A stretch of DNA of 64,000 nt. Origin: Bryopsis sp. KO-2023. Lineage: Eukaryota; Chlorophyta; Ulvophyceae; Bryopsidales; Bryopsidaceae. Shown piece by piece: positions 11,164 through 22,700 of this stretch. The translations under genes and the position numbers were made by a program. A model generated the notes under the pieces. It did no database searches. It was not told where the DNA came from and worked only from the letters and a program-made list of their open reading frames with translations. Position 1 is the first letter of the stretch; each line of letters starts with the position of its first letter. The stretch is from assembly GCA_030272585.1 (NCBI GenBank), contig BSYQ01000008.1, forward strand, positions 1,612,001 through 1,676,000. The letters are read 5' to 3'.

Positions 11164-13193
11164 GCCTCGGCACCGAGGACGATCCGCCCGCGCCCCAGGG
11201 AGGAGTGTACGTACAGAACAACGTACAGAACTTCCAACACATCGAGGTGAACCAGTCAGAGACCGATGTGCGAGTCGCGCAAATCGCGGCCGGGGCCGAG
11301 GAATGGGCGGGCCGAACTCACGAGGAGTTGAGGGTCGCACTGGACGAAGTTCGTGGCCAACTCCATCAGTACCGTCACGAGGCCGAAGAACGGCAGTACC
11401 ATCTCGCGGAGGAGCAGTCGGCAGCTTTGGGTACGGCCCTCGAAGAACAACGAGCCATGATGCAGGACCAGCATTTGGCGGAAAGGGCTCAACTCGAGTC
11501 GCAGTTTATACAGCGCCTCGACCAACTCAAGGTCGAGAACAGCCAGCTCGTGGCCGAAATGGAACAACGGGTCCAAATGTCCCACGAGCGTACTGCGGCC
11601 CAAGCGGCCAAAGAAGTTCAAGACCTTGGAGTGCGTACAGAAAGGTTGTCGCTCCAAATGGCCGACAACCGTGCCACGGTCGAGACCCTCGGAGCCGCCA
11701 CCAAAGGCCTGCAGAAGGACGTCCGAGAGTTTCCTTCGGTGGACGAACTGGTCCAGCGATGGTCCAAGCAACTACCGCGGGAGCCCCAACGCGTCCAGGC
11801 ATACGTTACCCAAACCGTGACCGAGCCAACCCAACAGGACGGTGCAGCCACCTCGGCGGGCCAAGTTCCGGTGCCACTTGTGGCCCCGCTCGGACCCAAC
11901 GCTCCGCCACCCGTACCCGTATTGGCCCCACAGGCCGTGGCCAGCAGACCACCTGTGCGGCCCATGATGCGTGCGAGAGGAGGAGGCCCTGTAATCCGAG
12001 ACGCCAATCAAGTGCCACCCAGCCAAGCACCACCCATAGCCTATGCGTCCGGTTCAGATCCATTTGCAGCAATGGGGTCGTATGCGTCCGTTGGACAACA
12101 GGACCCATCAGCGGCCGGAGGATCGAGACCGCCAGCAGCTCGCCGAGTACCGGCCGGAGGCCCAGGCGGTGGAGGCGATGGTGATGGTGATGACGGGCCC
12201 AATGATGGCAATGCGGGCCGAGGAGGAGGACCACCTCGAGGACCAGGAGGCCCAGGAGGACCGGGAGGACCAGGAGGACCAGGCGGCCCAGGAGGACCAG
12301 GAGGACCAGGCGGGCCGGGTGGACCACATGGACCTCAAGTCCCGGGAGGCCAACCAGCAGCGCCAGGAGGATTGCGCCAGGTCAAGATCCCCATGCCAAA
12401 ACCATTCAACGGTTCCGCAAACGTGACCGACTGGCTCATGAGGATGGGTCGTTGGTTTCGTGCCCACGGCGTGGCCGAAGGCCAATGGCTGCCGGTCATT
12501 GCGGCCAACACAGAGGGTCCGGCGGCCGAATGGATGAATTTCCAGGAGCTGAAGGTCCTGGAGGGCCGTCGGAGACCCTTCATTGACTGGCAAGACTGGG
12601 GAGATGAGGCCAGACGGATGTTCGAACCCACCACCACGCCCGAAAGGGCCCGGGTCGAACTCCGCACGTTGCGCCAGCATACGTCCGTAAAGGACTATGT
12701 GAAACGTTTCCACAGCATCTGCTTCCGCATTCCGGACATGACCGAAGCGGAGACCTTCAGCGCGTTTACCAACGGCCTCAAGGATCCCATACGCAGCCAA
12801 GTGGTGGGTTTCGTCCGTGGAGACGTGCAGCAGGCCGTGGAAATGGCCGAGCGCCTGGATGGCATTCGCAACATGCACTCGTCACCGAGCGGCCGTAGCC
12901 CTGGACATCGACGCTGGGGCGGCCGTCGTGGCGTCAATTCCATTCAGGACAGGACAGTGCCAGAGTGGGACCATTTGGGAGCTATTGGGGACAACCGTGG
13001 CCGTGGCCGTGGCCGTGGCCGTGGCCGTGGCCGAGGTCGATTTGGAGGACGATTTGGTGGCCGCACGGGCGGCCGGAATGGAGTCAACGGTGGCCGCGCT
13101 GGCCGGGGAGGCATTACGTGCTTTCTTTGCGGAGGAGATCATGGGGTCAAGAATTGCCCCAAGCTGCCCGCCGCAAAACGCTCGGTAAACTGA
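11094..13193 (+). CDS. gag: Gag capsid/nucleocapsid protein of the chromovirus
   Basis: 699 codons. Residues about 60-240 are Glu/Gln-rich and probably coiled coil. A collagen-like Pro-Gly stretch (PGGPGG repeats, 12240-12350) follows. The retrotransposon gag domain spans about residues 434-590, with the typical [12 protein letters not shown] and [11 protein letters not shown] segments. An Arg-Gly stretch from a GGCCGT hexamer repeat (about 13000-13030) precedes a zinc knuckle at residue 676, [13 protein letters not shown], spaced CX2CX3HX4C, a variant seen in plant-type Ty3 elements rather than CX2CX4HX4C. Gag packages element RNA into cytoplasmic particles. Confidence 0.9.
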   Translation: MDIVPYDEEAEAGVHPDYVEDEMSLGTEDDPPAPQGGVYVQNNVQNFQHIEVNQSETDVRVAQIAAGAEEWAGRTHEELRVALDEVRGQLHQYRHEAEERQYHLAEEQSAALGTALEEQRAMMQDQHLAERAQLESQFIQRLDQLKVENSQLVAEMEQRVQMSHERTAAQAAKEVQDLGVRTERLSLQMADNRATVETLGAATKGLQKDVREFPSVDELVQRWSKQLPREPQRVQAYVTQTVTEPTQQDGAATSAGQVPVPLVAPLGPNAPPPVPVLAPQAVASRPPVRPMMRARGGGPVIRDANQVPPSQAPPIAYASGSDPFAAMGSYASVGQQDPSAAGGSRPPAARRVPAGGPGGGGDGDGDDGPNDGNAGRGGGPPRGPGGPGGPGGPGGPGGPGGPGGPGGPGGPHGPQVPGGQPAAPGGLRQVKIPMPKPFNGSANVTDWLMRMGRWFRAHGVAEGQWLPVIAANTEGPAAEWMNFQELKVLEGRRRPFIDWQDWGDEARRMFEPTTTPERARVELRTLRQHTSVKDYVKRFHSICFRIPDMTEAETFSAFTNGLKDPIRSQVVGFVRGDVQQAVEMAERLDGIRNMHSSPSGRSPGHRRWGGRRGVNSIQDRTVPEWDHLGAIGDNRGRGRGRGRGRGRGRFGGRFGGRTGGRNGVNGGRAGRGGITCFLCGGDHGVKNCPKLPAAKRSVN

Positions 13194-16100
13194 GCGTCCG
13201 GGGCGCGAGGCCACCTACCCTGGACAAACCTACGGGTGGTATCAAGGCCGAGATTCCGGAAGATTTTGGGAAAGAGGAACAAGAAAAGAAAGAGGAAAAG
13301 AAGACCAAGAGAGTCTCATGGCATGACGAGCCGGAAGAGCAAATGAAAGAAGCAAGTAATAACTCCAGTTCGCATTTTAGTCCCACAGAGATTCAGCGAA
13401 CCGGGTTTCCAGGGACGGAACCCTTGAGAGGAGATAGGGACACTGGCCACAGGGGGCCCGGGGTGTCACCTAACGAGCCGGCACCCAGTGCACAACTCGG
13501 CCCAGGGGGGCAACGGGGGGTGACCGAGCCGACAAATCAGACAGCGCAGGGGGCGCTAGATCGGACCGATTCTATGACGGCCGATAATTTTTCGTTTTTA
13601 GCTAAGACCGGCAATGCCTGTTCTAAGCATCGCTTCACTGGGTTTGAAATTTGTGTAGAAGTTAACAAGACGCCCCTGGTGGCCTATGTAGATTCTGGTA
13701 GTTGGGAAAATTACGTGTCAGGGGACACAGAAAAGAAACTGGGTGTAAAACTTTTTCCCGAGAAGCGCACGTTGGTTATGGCCGATGGGTCTCAGAAGAA
13801 AACATTGGGCCGAATTGATAATCTCAAGTTACGATCCGGCCAGGCCAACTTTGTGGCCGATTTTCATGTTTTTCCTGAGATGGCCTATGATATGATATTG
13901 GGAATTCCGTGGTTAGTGGCCGAAAACCCAGACTTATGTTTTCGGACGCGAACTATTAAAGTTCGTCGAGGCCGTACTCAACTATCCTTGCCTCTGGCTA
14001 TGTCACAAAAGCCAAGACCGGCCGAAGTAATGACAATCGGAGATGCAACAGTAACTTCGGCCGAGAACCTCTGGAGAGGAGTACGGGCCAAAACATGTGA
14101 CGCCTTGATGGTGGTAGTTACGGAGGCTGAAACGGAGTCGGGTGATAGTCACACCAAGGACGACGTCACCAAGCTTGTTCGGGAGGACCATTCACGCGCC
14201 ATCACGAACCTTTTGGAAAGCTACAGGAGGGTGTTCGCTTCGGATTTGCCCAAAGGTACACCTCCTGCACGTAACGGCCATGAGTTTGAAATCAAGATCG
14301 AGGAGGGTACCAAACCGATCTTTCGACCCATGTACAAGCTTTCCCCGGCCGAGCTACAGGAAGTCCGGAAGCAGCTGGATTATATGCTGGACCGGGAGCT
14401 TATTCGGCCGTCCAAGAGTCCGTGGGGTGCCCCAGTCCTCTTCGCGAACAAGAAGGATGGCGGCCTACGATTTTGTATTGACTATCGATGGCTTAACCAG
14501 AGGACTATCAAGAACCGGTATCCATTGCCGTTGCCCGAGGAGCTGTTGGATCGCCTTCAGGGAGCTCGAGTGTTCAGCAGGCTGGACCTCAGGTCTGGAT
14601 ATTGGCAAATGCCCATCCGGGCCGAAGACCAGGAGAAGACGGCCTTCAGGACCCGCTACGGCCACTACGAGTACCGCGTGGTTCCGTTCGGCCTCACCAA
14701 CGCCCCTCCGCAGTTCATGGCCATGATCAACGATCTGTTCAGGGACTTCCACGATCGTTTCATGGTGGTTTTTCTGGACGACATCATCGTTTACAGCAAG
14801 AACGAGGCGGAGCATGCGGAACACCTCCGGTTGGTGTTGGATAAGCTGGCCGAACATAAACTTTACGCTAAGGCCTCGAAGTGTTCGATTGCGGTCAAGG
14901 AATTGGATTTTGTCGGCCACTGGATTTCGGCCGCAGGAATTTCGCCCCACAGGAGCAAGATCCAAGCTGTTCGAGACTGGCCATCATTGACCTCTGTGGC
15001 CGAAGTTCGAAGCTTTTTGGGGATGGTTTCCTACTACCGCCGATTCATCCGACAGTTTTCCAAGATTGCTGCGCCAATCCAGAAGCTCGTGAAGAAAGAT
15101 CAACCTTGGGAGTGGGGTGCCGACCAGGAGTCCGCCTTCGCGGAACTAAAGGAGCGCCTTACTTCGGCCCCAGTGTTGTTGATTCCGGACCCGGCCAAGC
15201 CCTATGTTGTGGTCACAGATGCTTCGGACTATGCCTTGGGAGCAACCCTCATGCAGGAGGCCACCGAAGGCCTTCAACCTGTCGCCTTTCTGAGCCGTTC
15301 GCTCAACTCGGCCGAACAGAAATACTCGGCCTATGAGCGCGAACTGTTGGGCATCTCTTATGCCTTGGCCCAGTGGCGCCACTATCTCGAGGGAGCCCCC
15401 GGTGGCACCACGGTGTATACGGATCACCAACCGGCCACCCACTTTCTCCAACAGCGAGTGTTATCTCGTACCCAGACTCGTTGGCTGAAAGCCGGATACT
15501 TTCAGTCAATTCTGCCCAAGATCGTCTACCTTCCGGGCCGTTCCAATGTTGTGGCCGATGCTTTATCTCGCCGGCCCCAACTCAATGCAATTTTGGAGGC
15601 CAAAATTTCGCCCGGGGAGGCGCAAGAATGGGCAATGGCTACCAAGGACGACCCTACTCTACAGAAGATTATGGCCCCATTGGGCCGTGGCGATCTTGTT
15701 CCAAACTACACTATCAATGAGGACGGCCTCTTGATCTATACTGCAAACCCAACGGCGGACCCGAAAATCGTGGTTCCGGCCGTCAAGCGACAGGTGGTAA
15801 TGCACGACCACCACGATGTACCGATGGCGGGACATCCAGGTTCGGCCAGGACGGCCGGACTAGTGAGCCGACGATATTGGTGGCGCGGATGGAGAAGAAG
15901 CGTAGACCACTATGTCAGAACGTGCCCCACTTGCCAGATGATGAAGACGGAGAATACGAAGCCCAAAGGGTTGCTGAACCCGCTTCCTATCCCGACCTAC
16001 AAGTGGGAACAACTCACGACCGATCTCGTAACGGACTTGCCGAAGTCTAACGGGTACACGGCCGTGGCGGTGTTTGTGGACCGGCTCACAAAGATGTGCA

Positions 16101-17083
16101 AGTTCGTACCGTGCACCAAGGAAGTTTCGGCCAAGGAGTACGCCGAACTGTTTCTCTCCAAAGTTTTCCCGACTACTGGAATACCAGAGGTGATCGTGTC
16201 CGATCGGGACCCACGATTTACGAGCCATTTCTACAAGGAGTTGTTTCGGCTCATTGGGACCGACTTACGAATGTCAACTGCTCACCATCCACAATCAGAT
16301 GGGCAAAGCGAGGTCACGATCCGAACGTTGGAGAACTTTCTTCGGCCATACGTGGAAGCTCGGCCGGAGAAATGGAGTGAATATTTGAGCACGGCCGAAT
16401 TTGCGGCGAATAACTCAGTCAACGCCAGTACCAAGTACACGCCTTTCTACCTGATGTTCGGCCAACATCCAAGAGGATTAGAACTCAGCAGGCCGAAATC
16501 GGAGGTAGAGGCTGCCGATGCCATGGTAACCAGGATGAACGAAGACCTTGATGAGGCGAAGAGGAACTACTCGGCCGCTCAGGACCTTATGTGCCGTGCT
16601 GCTAACAAGAAGCGACGACACGTGGAGTTCCAAGTGGGCCAAGAAGTATGCCTTCGGACCACGTTTCTTCCCTTGGCCGTAACCAAACACATTCCGGCCA
16701 AGGTGAGGCGAAGATTCATCGGGCCGTTCAAGATTGAGGCCGTTATATCCCCAGTGGCATATCGGCTTAGTCTACCTGAAGCTTGGCGAATTCACCCAAC
16801 CTTCCATGTGTCCAAACTAAAAGAATACGAACGTTCGGACGAGTATATCAGGGATGAGCCCCCTGGCCCAGCGCTGGTGGATGATCTCACCGGCGAGGAA
16901 GAGTTTGAGGTGGAGGCAATTACACGGTCAAAAGGGGCCGGGAAAAAGAAACAGTACTTGGTGTTGTGGAAGGGTTATCCGGCCCATGAGGCCACATGGG
17001 AGCCCCTGGAGAACTTAGCTCACTGTCCAGAAATGCTAGCCGAATTCGAAAGGAAAAGTTCGGCCAAGCAGGGCCGCACGTAG
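12965..17083 (+). CDS. pol: Pol polyprotein of the chromovirus: PR, RT, RNase H, IN, chromodomain
   Basis: The open frame overlaps the end of gag in the -1 frame; true pol sequence probably begins near gag's stop (13193). Seen in order: aspartic protease with DSG at about 13691 and the IILGIPW-like segment ILGIPWL; reverse transcriptase with [10 protein letters not shown] and FLDDIIVYS (about 14770); RNase H with [10 protein letters not shown] (about 15218) and the ADALSRR end; integrase with an HHCC finger (about 15800-15940, CPTCQMMK), DDE residues in [18 protein letters not shown] and SDGQSEV; then a chromodomain (about 16890-17070) with [17 protein letters not shown]. Chromodomains of this type steer integration towards marked chromatin. 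The catalytic residues looked for are present. I see no canonical slippery heptamer at the gag-pol overlap. Confidence 0.95.
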   Translation: MGPFGSYWGQPWPWPWPWPWPWPRSIWRTIWWPHGRPEWSQRWPRWPGRHYVLSLRRRSWGQELPQAARRKTLGKLSVRGARPPTLDKPTGGIKAEIPEDFGKEEQEKKEEKKTKRVSWHDEPEEQMKEASNNSSSHFSPTEIQRTGFPGTEPLRGDRDTGHRGPGVSPNEPAPSAQLGPGGQRGVTEPTNQTAQGALDRTDSMTADNFSFLAKTGNACSKHRFTGFEICVEVNKTPLVAYVDSGSWENYVSGDTEKKLGVKLFPEKRTLVMADGSQKKTLGRIDNLKLRSGQANFVADFHVFPEMAYDMILGIPWLVAENPDLCFRTRTIKVRRGRTQLSLPLAMSQKPRPAEVMTIGDATVTSAENLWRGVRAKTCDALMVVVTEAETESGDSHTKDDVTKLVREDHSRAITNLLESYRRVFASDLPKGTPPARNGHEFEIKIEEGTKPIFRPMYKLSPAELQEVRKQLDYMLDRELIRPSKSPWGAPVLFANKKDGGLRFCIDYRWLNQRTIKNRYPLPLPEELLDRLQGARVFSRLDLRSGYWQMPIRAEDQEKTAFRTRYGHYEYRVVPFGLTNAPPQFMAMINDLFRDFHDRFMVVFLDDIIVYSKNEAEHAEHLRLVLDKLAEHKLYAKASKCSIAVKELDFVGHWISAAGISPHRSKIQAVRDWPSLTSVAEVRSFLGMVSYYRRFIRQFSKIAAPIQKLVKKDQPWEWGADQESAFAELKERLTSAPVLLIPDPAKPYVVVTDASDYALGATLMQEATEGLQPVAFLSRSLNSAEQKYSAYERELLGISYALAQWRHYLEGAPGGTTVYTDHQPATHFLQQRVLSRTQTRWLKAGYFQSILPKIVYLPGRSNVVADALSRRPQLNAILEAKISPGEAQEWAMATKDDPTLQKIMAPLGRGDLVPNYTINEDGLLIYTANPTADPKIVVPAVKRQVVMHDHHDVPMAGHPGSARTAGLVSRRYWWRGWRRSVDHYVRTCPTCQMMKTENTKPKGLLNPLPIPTYKWEQLTTDLVTDLPKSNGYTAVAVFVDRLTKMCKFVPCTKEVSAKEYAELFLSKVFPTTGIPEVIVSDRDPRFTSHFYKELFRLIGTDLRMSTAHHPQSDGQSEVTIRTLENFLRPYVEARPEKWSEYLSTAEFAANNSVNASTKYTPFYLMFGQHPRGLELSRPKSEVEAADAMVTRMNEDLDEAKRNYSAAQDLMCRAANKKRRHVEFQVGQEVCLRTTFLPLAVTKHIPAKVRRRFIGPFKIEAVISPVAYRLSLPEAWRIHPTFHVSKLKEYERSDEYIRDEPPGPALVDDLTGEEEFEVEAITRSKGAGKKKQYLVLWKGYPAHEATWEPLENLAHCPEMLAEFERKSSAKQGRT

Positions 17084-17364
17084 AACCGCAACGAAATGAC
17101 GACAGTGATGGGGGAGTTGGATTACGTGATGATGGGCCACTATTGAGCAACCTCGGCCGGAATGGGACGGCTTAACGACGTTGACCAACATTGGACCTGA
17201 GGTGACTCTCAACTGCCGTCACGTTGAGATCCTGCGTCGGCTGTCCAGTAAGCAGCGATCCAGGAGCAGTTAAACAAATAAAAGTGGCCAGCAAAGACTT
17301 AGAAGACCAGAAGCCTTTCGATCGAACCAACGAGAACGAGAAAACCAAAACACTCTCCGCTACT

Positions 17365-18495
17365 ATGTCGACCCCAGTGCGCCAGTTGTGGGACCAGTTG
17401 AAGGCCGAAGACGAGCGAAAGGATAGGCTCATCGCGGAAGCACGCGAGGAGTCGGCTAAGTGGAAGTGTGAGGCGGAAAAAGCCCAGGAAAAGATAAAAG
17501 TGTTGGAGGCCAGGCTTGCGACGGCTGAGGAGCTGGCGGAAAGGAGGGCCGAGGCGCCGAGGCAACAGATCCAGGAGGTGTTGCGAAGGGCCGCAATAGC
17601 GGGAGACACACAGACCAAAACCCTCAGGAGCGCCATTGCGGGCGCCCACAAAATATTGGAAACGGCACTCGAGCACGACACCTTCGCTCACCTCTACGAG
17701 GACCTCTTCGGTCCCGAACCTACGCAACCCGTCTCGGCCGTGATGCCACTGCAGACAAGTCTTCTTCCAGCACCTTCCGCGCAGATACCCGCACCCAGTG
17801 CACACCCAATTTCGTCCAAGGAGACGCTTACGGAAGACGTACAAAACCTGCCACCACCTGAGCCGAAGTCACCGACCAGTGCTCTCGTTATCGGTTCTCC
17901 GACGTCCAGCAGAGTCGACCCAGTCCACGCAGGAGGCGTACCAGAGGCGGAGGATCACGATATGGAGGACCTTGATCAAGACGACACGGACGATACGGAT
18001 ACGGCTGACCAAGGCACAGGCGGCCGAGTTGGAGGTTCGGCCGACACGGGAAAAACGGCCCCGGTGGGCTTCTCGTGTGTGGCGTGTGGCAACCGGAGGG
18101 AAAGCCTTCGGCCCGGGGATGTGTTGATGTGCGGCCGGAACCACATCTGCTGCACCAACCATCTTCCGGGGATGCGCTTGGCCGAGAGAGCGGCCCTCTT
18201 TTACGAGGCCGGCCGCATACCGACCACCGCGATGTTGATCGCCAACACCGCCGACCCTCCGACACCGACCCCGCTCGCGACCCTCCCACCAGTCGACACT
18301 CCCTTCAAGTGCCCGGTGTGCACGAAGCCGGAGTTCCCGGCCTGGACCGGGAAGTTGAAGGTCTCAGTCCAAAATTGGACTGTGGCCTACTATGACGCGG
18401 CGGGGATCCCGACAAGGAACCCGTCGGGCCGCAAGCGTCGGCTGGCGGCCTTGGCCGGCGAGGGCCCTGTCACGCGTTCGAGCAGCCGGGGTTAG
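17365..18495 (+). CDS. Accessory 3' ORF of the chromovirus: coiled coil plus RING-like zinc motif
   Basis: 376 codons from the first ATG (the frame is open from 17224). It lies between pol and the 3' LTR, where envelope genes sit in some elements, but shows no signal peptide or membrane segment. Residues about 5-95 are Lys/Glu/Ala-rich and look like a long coiled coil. The middle is Pro/Ser/Thr- and Asp-rich. The C-terminal third has Cys/His pairs: CVAC at 238-241, then CGRNHICCTNH, and CPVC at 316-319, giving CX2C-X14-CX3H-X2-CX2H-X49-CX2C. This resembles a cross-brace RING-type finger but is not a textbook match. The basic C-terminus (GRKRRLAAL) could be a nuclear signal. A ubiquitin-ligase or nucleic-acid-binding role is inference. 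Confidence 0.72.
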   Translation: MSTPVRQLWDQLKAEDERKDRLIAEAREESAKWKCEAEKAQEKIKVLEARLATAEELAERRAEAPRQQIQEVLRRAAIAGDTQTKTLRSAIAGAHKILETALEHDTFAHLYEDLFGPEPTQPVSAVMPLQTSLLPAPSAQIPAPSAHPISSKETLTEDVQNLPPPEPKSPTSALVIGSPTSSRVDPVHAGGVPEAEDHDMEDLDQDDTDDTDTADQGTGGRVGGSADTGKTAPVGFSCVACGNRRESLRPGDVLMCGRNHICCTNHLPGMRLAERAALFYEAGRIPTTAMLIANTADPPTPTPLATLPPVDTPFKCPVCTKPEFPAWTGKLKVSVQNWTVAYYDAAGIPTRNPSGRKRRLAALAGEGPVTRSSSRG

Positions 18496-18876
18496 GGTGA
18501 ACAGGCGGGCCGGGAATTTTTCTTTCGGCCGGGCGGGGCCTTGTTTTGTGAACACTTGTTTTGGGGTTCTTTCTTTTGATTGATTTTTGATTGGTTTTCG
18601 ATTCGAGTTTGGTTTCGACGGGGTTCGACGGGTTCAACGGGGAACAATGGGATAAAGGAACACCTTTTTGTAATATTTGGTTCCTATTTTTACCTTGAAC
18701 GCCGAACGCACCTATGTTTAAAGAAGGGAAACGACTTTGGTTTTGATTTTCTGAAACGCGTTTAACCCACTGGACTTCGGCCAGGCAAGGCGAAGTATCC
18801 TTCCAAGATGTTTTTCTTTAAGTTAAGTGTTTACCCCTTTTCGACCGCGGCTGGTCATCGAGGCGATGACTTGCCC

Positions 18877-18890
18877 GGGGGGGAAGTGGT
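18877..18890 (+). promoter_or_regulatory. Polypurine tract of the chromovirus
   Basis: GGGGGGGAAGTGGT lies directly before the 3' LTR, the usual place for the plus-strand primer. Confidence 0.75.
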
Positions 18891-19309
18891 TGATACGAAC
18901 GTTTCGGCCCAGTCGGACCACACAGTGGTTGGCCGCTGTTTGGACCGCACTGGCCAAACGTACGTACTAAGTTGATCGGCTAGGCCGGGCCGATCCATTC
19001 CTTTATTGACAGTCAGACCACTCTGGGCCGTAGGCTAAGCCGCGGCCAGCCTGGCAATCGCCACTGACGGACTTATCCACATTCGTGGCCCAGACTGAAC
19101 TACGACAGATTAGGGGGATGATTGTGTTAGGCCAGGTGGACCGAATATGCGGATATTCGGCCAGGCTGTCAGTGCGGGCCGAATACTTATTCGGCCCGGC
19201 CGACATTATTGATGTACCTTTGTTTCCTTGTAAAAGCATTGGTTTACTTGCACCGATTCTCTAGACGAAGTCTAGCCGTTTAACTCTCTTCCTCAGAAAG
19301 TTCCTATCA
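18891..19309 (+). repeat. 3' LTR of the chromovirus
   Basis: Matches 10249-10667 along its full length; followed by target duplication ATTTC (19310-19314). Confidence 0.96.
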
Positions 19310-19314
19310 ATTTC

Positions 19315-20640
19315 AACCTCGACTTGGCACCTTGTCAATCGACTCACCACCCACCAAAGATCAGGATAATTCGATAATCATGAAGTGCCACCCATTCGAT
19401 CAGGCGTTTCTCGATGGCCTGGCCAATTCGACGCAATTTTAGCAGGTTTACAATCCTAAGGTTTTTGTTTTGTTTTTGTTTTTTTTTTTGTTTTTTCTCT
19501 TTCTTTTCTTTCCTTTTTGTCTTTGTTCCAGCATCATAGAGGGTGATGGCTCTCTTTTGCTGTGGGTTGTAATTATGATTATGATTATTATGATGAGCTG
19601 AGATTTTTCTGTGACATAAGAAGCCGGGCCAATCATCAAGCTCTGTGGAAATTGCTAATGTCTTCGACGTTTGCACATTGACGATTGGAGTTTTTCATTC
19701 CCTGTCCGTTAAAGGCCCCCAAGTCTACTTTTTATCTTTCAAGTGATGTTTTTGCGTTTTGAGTGCGTGGTGTTTTGCAGAAGAATCTAGTTGGGACATC
19801 CACGCGCCCTTCATGAATTACCCCAGGTCTAGTGAAACAGTTGCCTCATCTTCCATCTATTCAGACCTTTTCTTTCCAAAAAAAAAATTGCATTTTTACT
19901 AAACTGTTTTCAGTTTCTCCTCAAGGAGATCGACTATCAAAGGAAGACCCAATATGAAAATATTATGGCAGCAAAAGGCGATGCCAACATCGTTTTGCCC
20001 AGCAGATCCAACTGCGACACCAAAATTGTTCATGGAAAGTGATCTTTACCAAAATTAACGCGCGCACAGCAACACCACCCGAAACCCCCATGAAATCCCT
20101 CTTTTCTTGCGCACCAGTCTGACAGTCCCGAGAGGTTTGAGAGGGCGATCTCTGTCCACGGCTTGAACCGTTATATGTCGTGGACTGATTGAAAATGTTG
20201 ACGCTGGAGACGTGTGGTCATAATCATAATTACAACCCACAGCAAAAGAGGGATGTTGACGCTGGATTAGCGCTGTGAATGTCCAATTGGACCGCAGGAA
20301 TAAGGGCGCTGGCATCGATAACATGGAGTTAGAGGAGCCATCTAAGCACGCGCATACGGAACAGCCCGACTCGACCAGCGAGGATGGGCGACACGGATAA
20401 GCTTTTCTCTTTTCGAACGAACAAAACGACTTACACCTCTAACACAAAGTGCGGAACCTCCACAGACAATATTGGCAACCGTGCCAATTCGCACCACATT
20501 CTCTCTTCGGCAACGCTTCTTTGATGATGTGACATTGAATTGAAAGAAAGTTCCGCCCGTTCCACAAAACATAAAGGATGAAAAAAGTTATATTTCACAT
20601 AGGATCCAAGGAAATCCTAAAAAACATCTTTCAAACGACA
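19315..20640. other. Intergenic, no gene seen; contains a small copied-in segment
   Basis: No supported gene. A 33-base block at 19552-19584 recurs in reverse complement at 20218-20250. That second copy sits in a 44-base insert (20209-20252) flanked by direct 14-base repeats ATGTTGACGCTGGA (20195-20208 and 20253-20266). Confidence 0.6.
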
Positions 20641-20865
20641 AGGGTTCACCCCCAAGTCGTGATTCGACGTCCGGGAGCCTAGTGCCCCGGATTAGCGCCC
20701 ACCTATGTTAGGGGGAGGTGTCGAACTCACGGCTTGGGGACCCCTTGTTGGCCGATCCCGGTGTTCGGCACCCACCCGAGCTCTCTTGGGCTTTCGGGAT
20801 TCGGCCCTCGGCGCGTTGTCGTCGAGGGTTTGGGTTGCCTTCACCCGATTGGGTGGAATTTTCCG

Positions 20866-20952
20866 AGAGTTTTTTCCTTCGGGTTCTCTCGTTAAACAAA
20901 AAGGCAATTCGTTATCGGAACGATTTTAGAGGTTCGAATCCTCTAATTGCCT
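20866..20952 (+). ncRNA. Hairpin, A-tract and minimal tRNA-like RNA, locus 1
   Basis: A hairpin with stem CGAGAG/CTCTCG and a T6 side loop is followed by TTAAACAAAAA and then a 49-base tRNA-like fold (20903-20951): acceptor stem GGCAATT/AATTGCC (7 bp, perfect), one small hairpin CGTT-ATCGG-AACG, a 5-base linker, and a perfect T arm AGAGG-TTCGAAT-CCTCT. There is no D arm and no proper anticodon loop. A T8 run follows. The same order of parts occurs at 61618-61717. The small tRNA-like RNA resembles mascRNA, cut by RNase P and RNase Z from the MALAT1 RNA. The stem facing the A-tract has few U on its 3' side, so triple-helix potential is weaker than at locus 2. Confidence 0.5.
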
Positions 20953-22700
20953 TCTTTTTTTTTATTGATCATAATCTCTTTTTAATTAAAGTCTTAACTA
21001 ATATTTTTGATTTAGAATAAAAGTTAAATATATCCAAAAAAAGAATTTAAAAAGTAGATAGTAAAAAATAAATAAACGAGATGAAACGGCCTTGCGAAAT
21101 GTGATCCTCTTCATTGATAAATCACTTTATTCACTCTATGATCACCAATCCAAAAGATCAAAAGTTGATTTCTTTCCGTGAGATTGGTTACTTCGTCGGT
21201 TTTGTTAAAAAAATTGGACTGCTCAGAGATGCCAACACCACCGTCGCTTAAAAAGAAGGGTTCTTTTGAAGAAGAGTTGGCTTTTTTGCACTCGGCAAAT
21301 TTTGCAAACGGTTCCTCGTGTTTGTTTGGTCTCTCCACCGTCGACCCCTGCCATCGTTCATCCAAAATTTCTTTTGACCGCTTCCAAAACGCGCAGAAAT
21401 TGTGGACGCGCACGCTTACAAACACCACGCTAGCTGTTTGGACGCATCGATGTTAAGTATCAACCGCCGCAAAAAACTCCCAGAAACAGCCTATCGAGCA
21501 CCGCGTTACTCCCAAGAAAAGACGAAATCGAAACGGCAGCACCTTTCCCGTGCTCCTTGCTAATCGAGCCTGAGCACAACATTTTGAAATATTCCCAACA
21601 CGTCCTGGTTCAGAATTTCCAAGGACTTTCCTTCATCGCTTGCGGCCCTGGCCTGGTATGTCTTGTACTGTTTTGGGTTGAGACAACACAAGATTTAATC
21701 TCTCAGAAAGAGGAAGTTTCATTTCATACTTTACAAACATGAATTTGGGAAGCATATTTCCACACACAAATGGATTCACAACTAAAAGAAAAAATCATTC
21801 CAGAAGCGTGGAGTTTAGAAAACCCCTAAGAAAAGCAGTAAAGCATTCTAAAAGAATTATTGGAATATGATTTTACAAGGGAACATGAATTTTTCATAAA
21901 AGTACCACAGCCCTCCATTTTTCTTTTATTGTTTGCAATAGAAAACAAAATTCACCAAAAAGACAATATATTTATTTATTCAAGACTGCATCAAAATTCA
22001 TTTTTGCTTGGAGTCACCATCAAGCAATTCCATTTCAATTTAATCATCATGCTCGATTGTCTTAATAATCGGGGTTATGAAGGCGCGGATTCAAGGAAGT
22101 CATGGAGGGTGTTTTGATGGATATGGTTAGGACGGCTATACGAGCAGTACAGACGGATAGGAATATTTATTATGGGAGTAAGGATATGTTATCAGAATTT
22201 CCGTGGTCCCACCCGCCCACCACTGTCTTCTTTGAGGGGTTTTCTTCTTCAGGTGGGTTTTTGGCCAAAACCCATGGGTTGTTGGGTGTGGTTTTTGTTT
22301 CTGGAAACAGTGAGATCTGATCTAGGCGGGATTAGTCCTTTCTTGTGTTCTGTCAGTAGGGGTACGTTTAGGACAAGTTTGCAGTGGTTTTGGGTTGTTT
22401 CTGTTTGGATGTGCAGTAGGAAGTATTATTTCAGAGGGTTGTGACAGTTCTGATCTAGGCTGGGATCAGTTCTGAGTTGGACAATACACTTTACTGACGC
22501 TGGTAGCGTCAGCCTTGCGACTGTAAAGCCTTAAAGGCATTAGAATGTTGTGTGGGTGTTTTCTTTTATTGACGAAGAATCATTAGCCTATAATGCTCCA
22601 TGGTGGCATTGAAAATGTAATCAAGTGATTCCCTGAAATTTTCTTTATTTTATCGCAGCTGCCAATCTTCCTGGTAGCAGTAGCACAATGCCTTGCTGAT
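20953..22700. other. Intergenic, no gene supported
   Basis: 20953-21100 is very AT-rich and unlike its surroundings; 20640-20860 just before is GC-rich. Later open frames, such as 21178-21456, lack domains or clear splice context. Confidence 0.45.

Larger units (their letters stand above)
10249..19309 (+). mobile_element. Complete Ty3-type chromovirus LTR retrotransposon (9061 bp)
   Basis: Two 419-bp LTRs that look identical by eye (TGATAC...TATCA) bound ORFs in the order ORF0, gag, pol (protease, reverse transcriptase, RNase H, integrase, chromodomain) and an extra 3' ORF. The 5-bp target duplication ATTTC is at 10244-10248 and 19310-19314. A primer-binding site follows the 5' LTR and a G-rich polypurine tract precedes the 3' LTR. 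No stop or frameshift is seen inside the domains, so it looks young and potentially active. Order and chromodomain place it among chromoviruses. GGCC and CGGCC are strikingly frequent throughout the element compared with its flanks. Confidence 0.96.

Noticed and set aside
10832-12184. Long alternative frame of 450 codons across gag
   Set aside because: Arg/Ser/Pro-rich shadow of the GC-rich gag frame with no domain; the real Gag domains are in the overlapping frame.
13160-13195. GCAAAAC as a slippery site for gag-pol frameshifting
   Set aside because: In the gag frame only the AAA codon can re-pair after a -1 slip, so it does not fit the canonical heptamer.
20903-20951. Ordinary tRNA gene at 20.9 kb
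   Set aside because: Only 49 bases, with acceptor and T arms but a single small hairpin in place of D and anticodon arms; described instead as tRNA-like.
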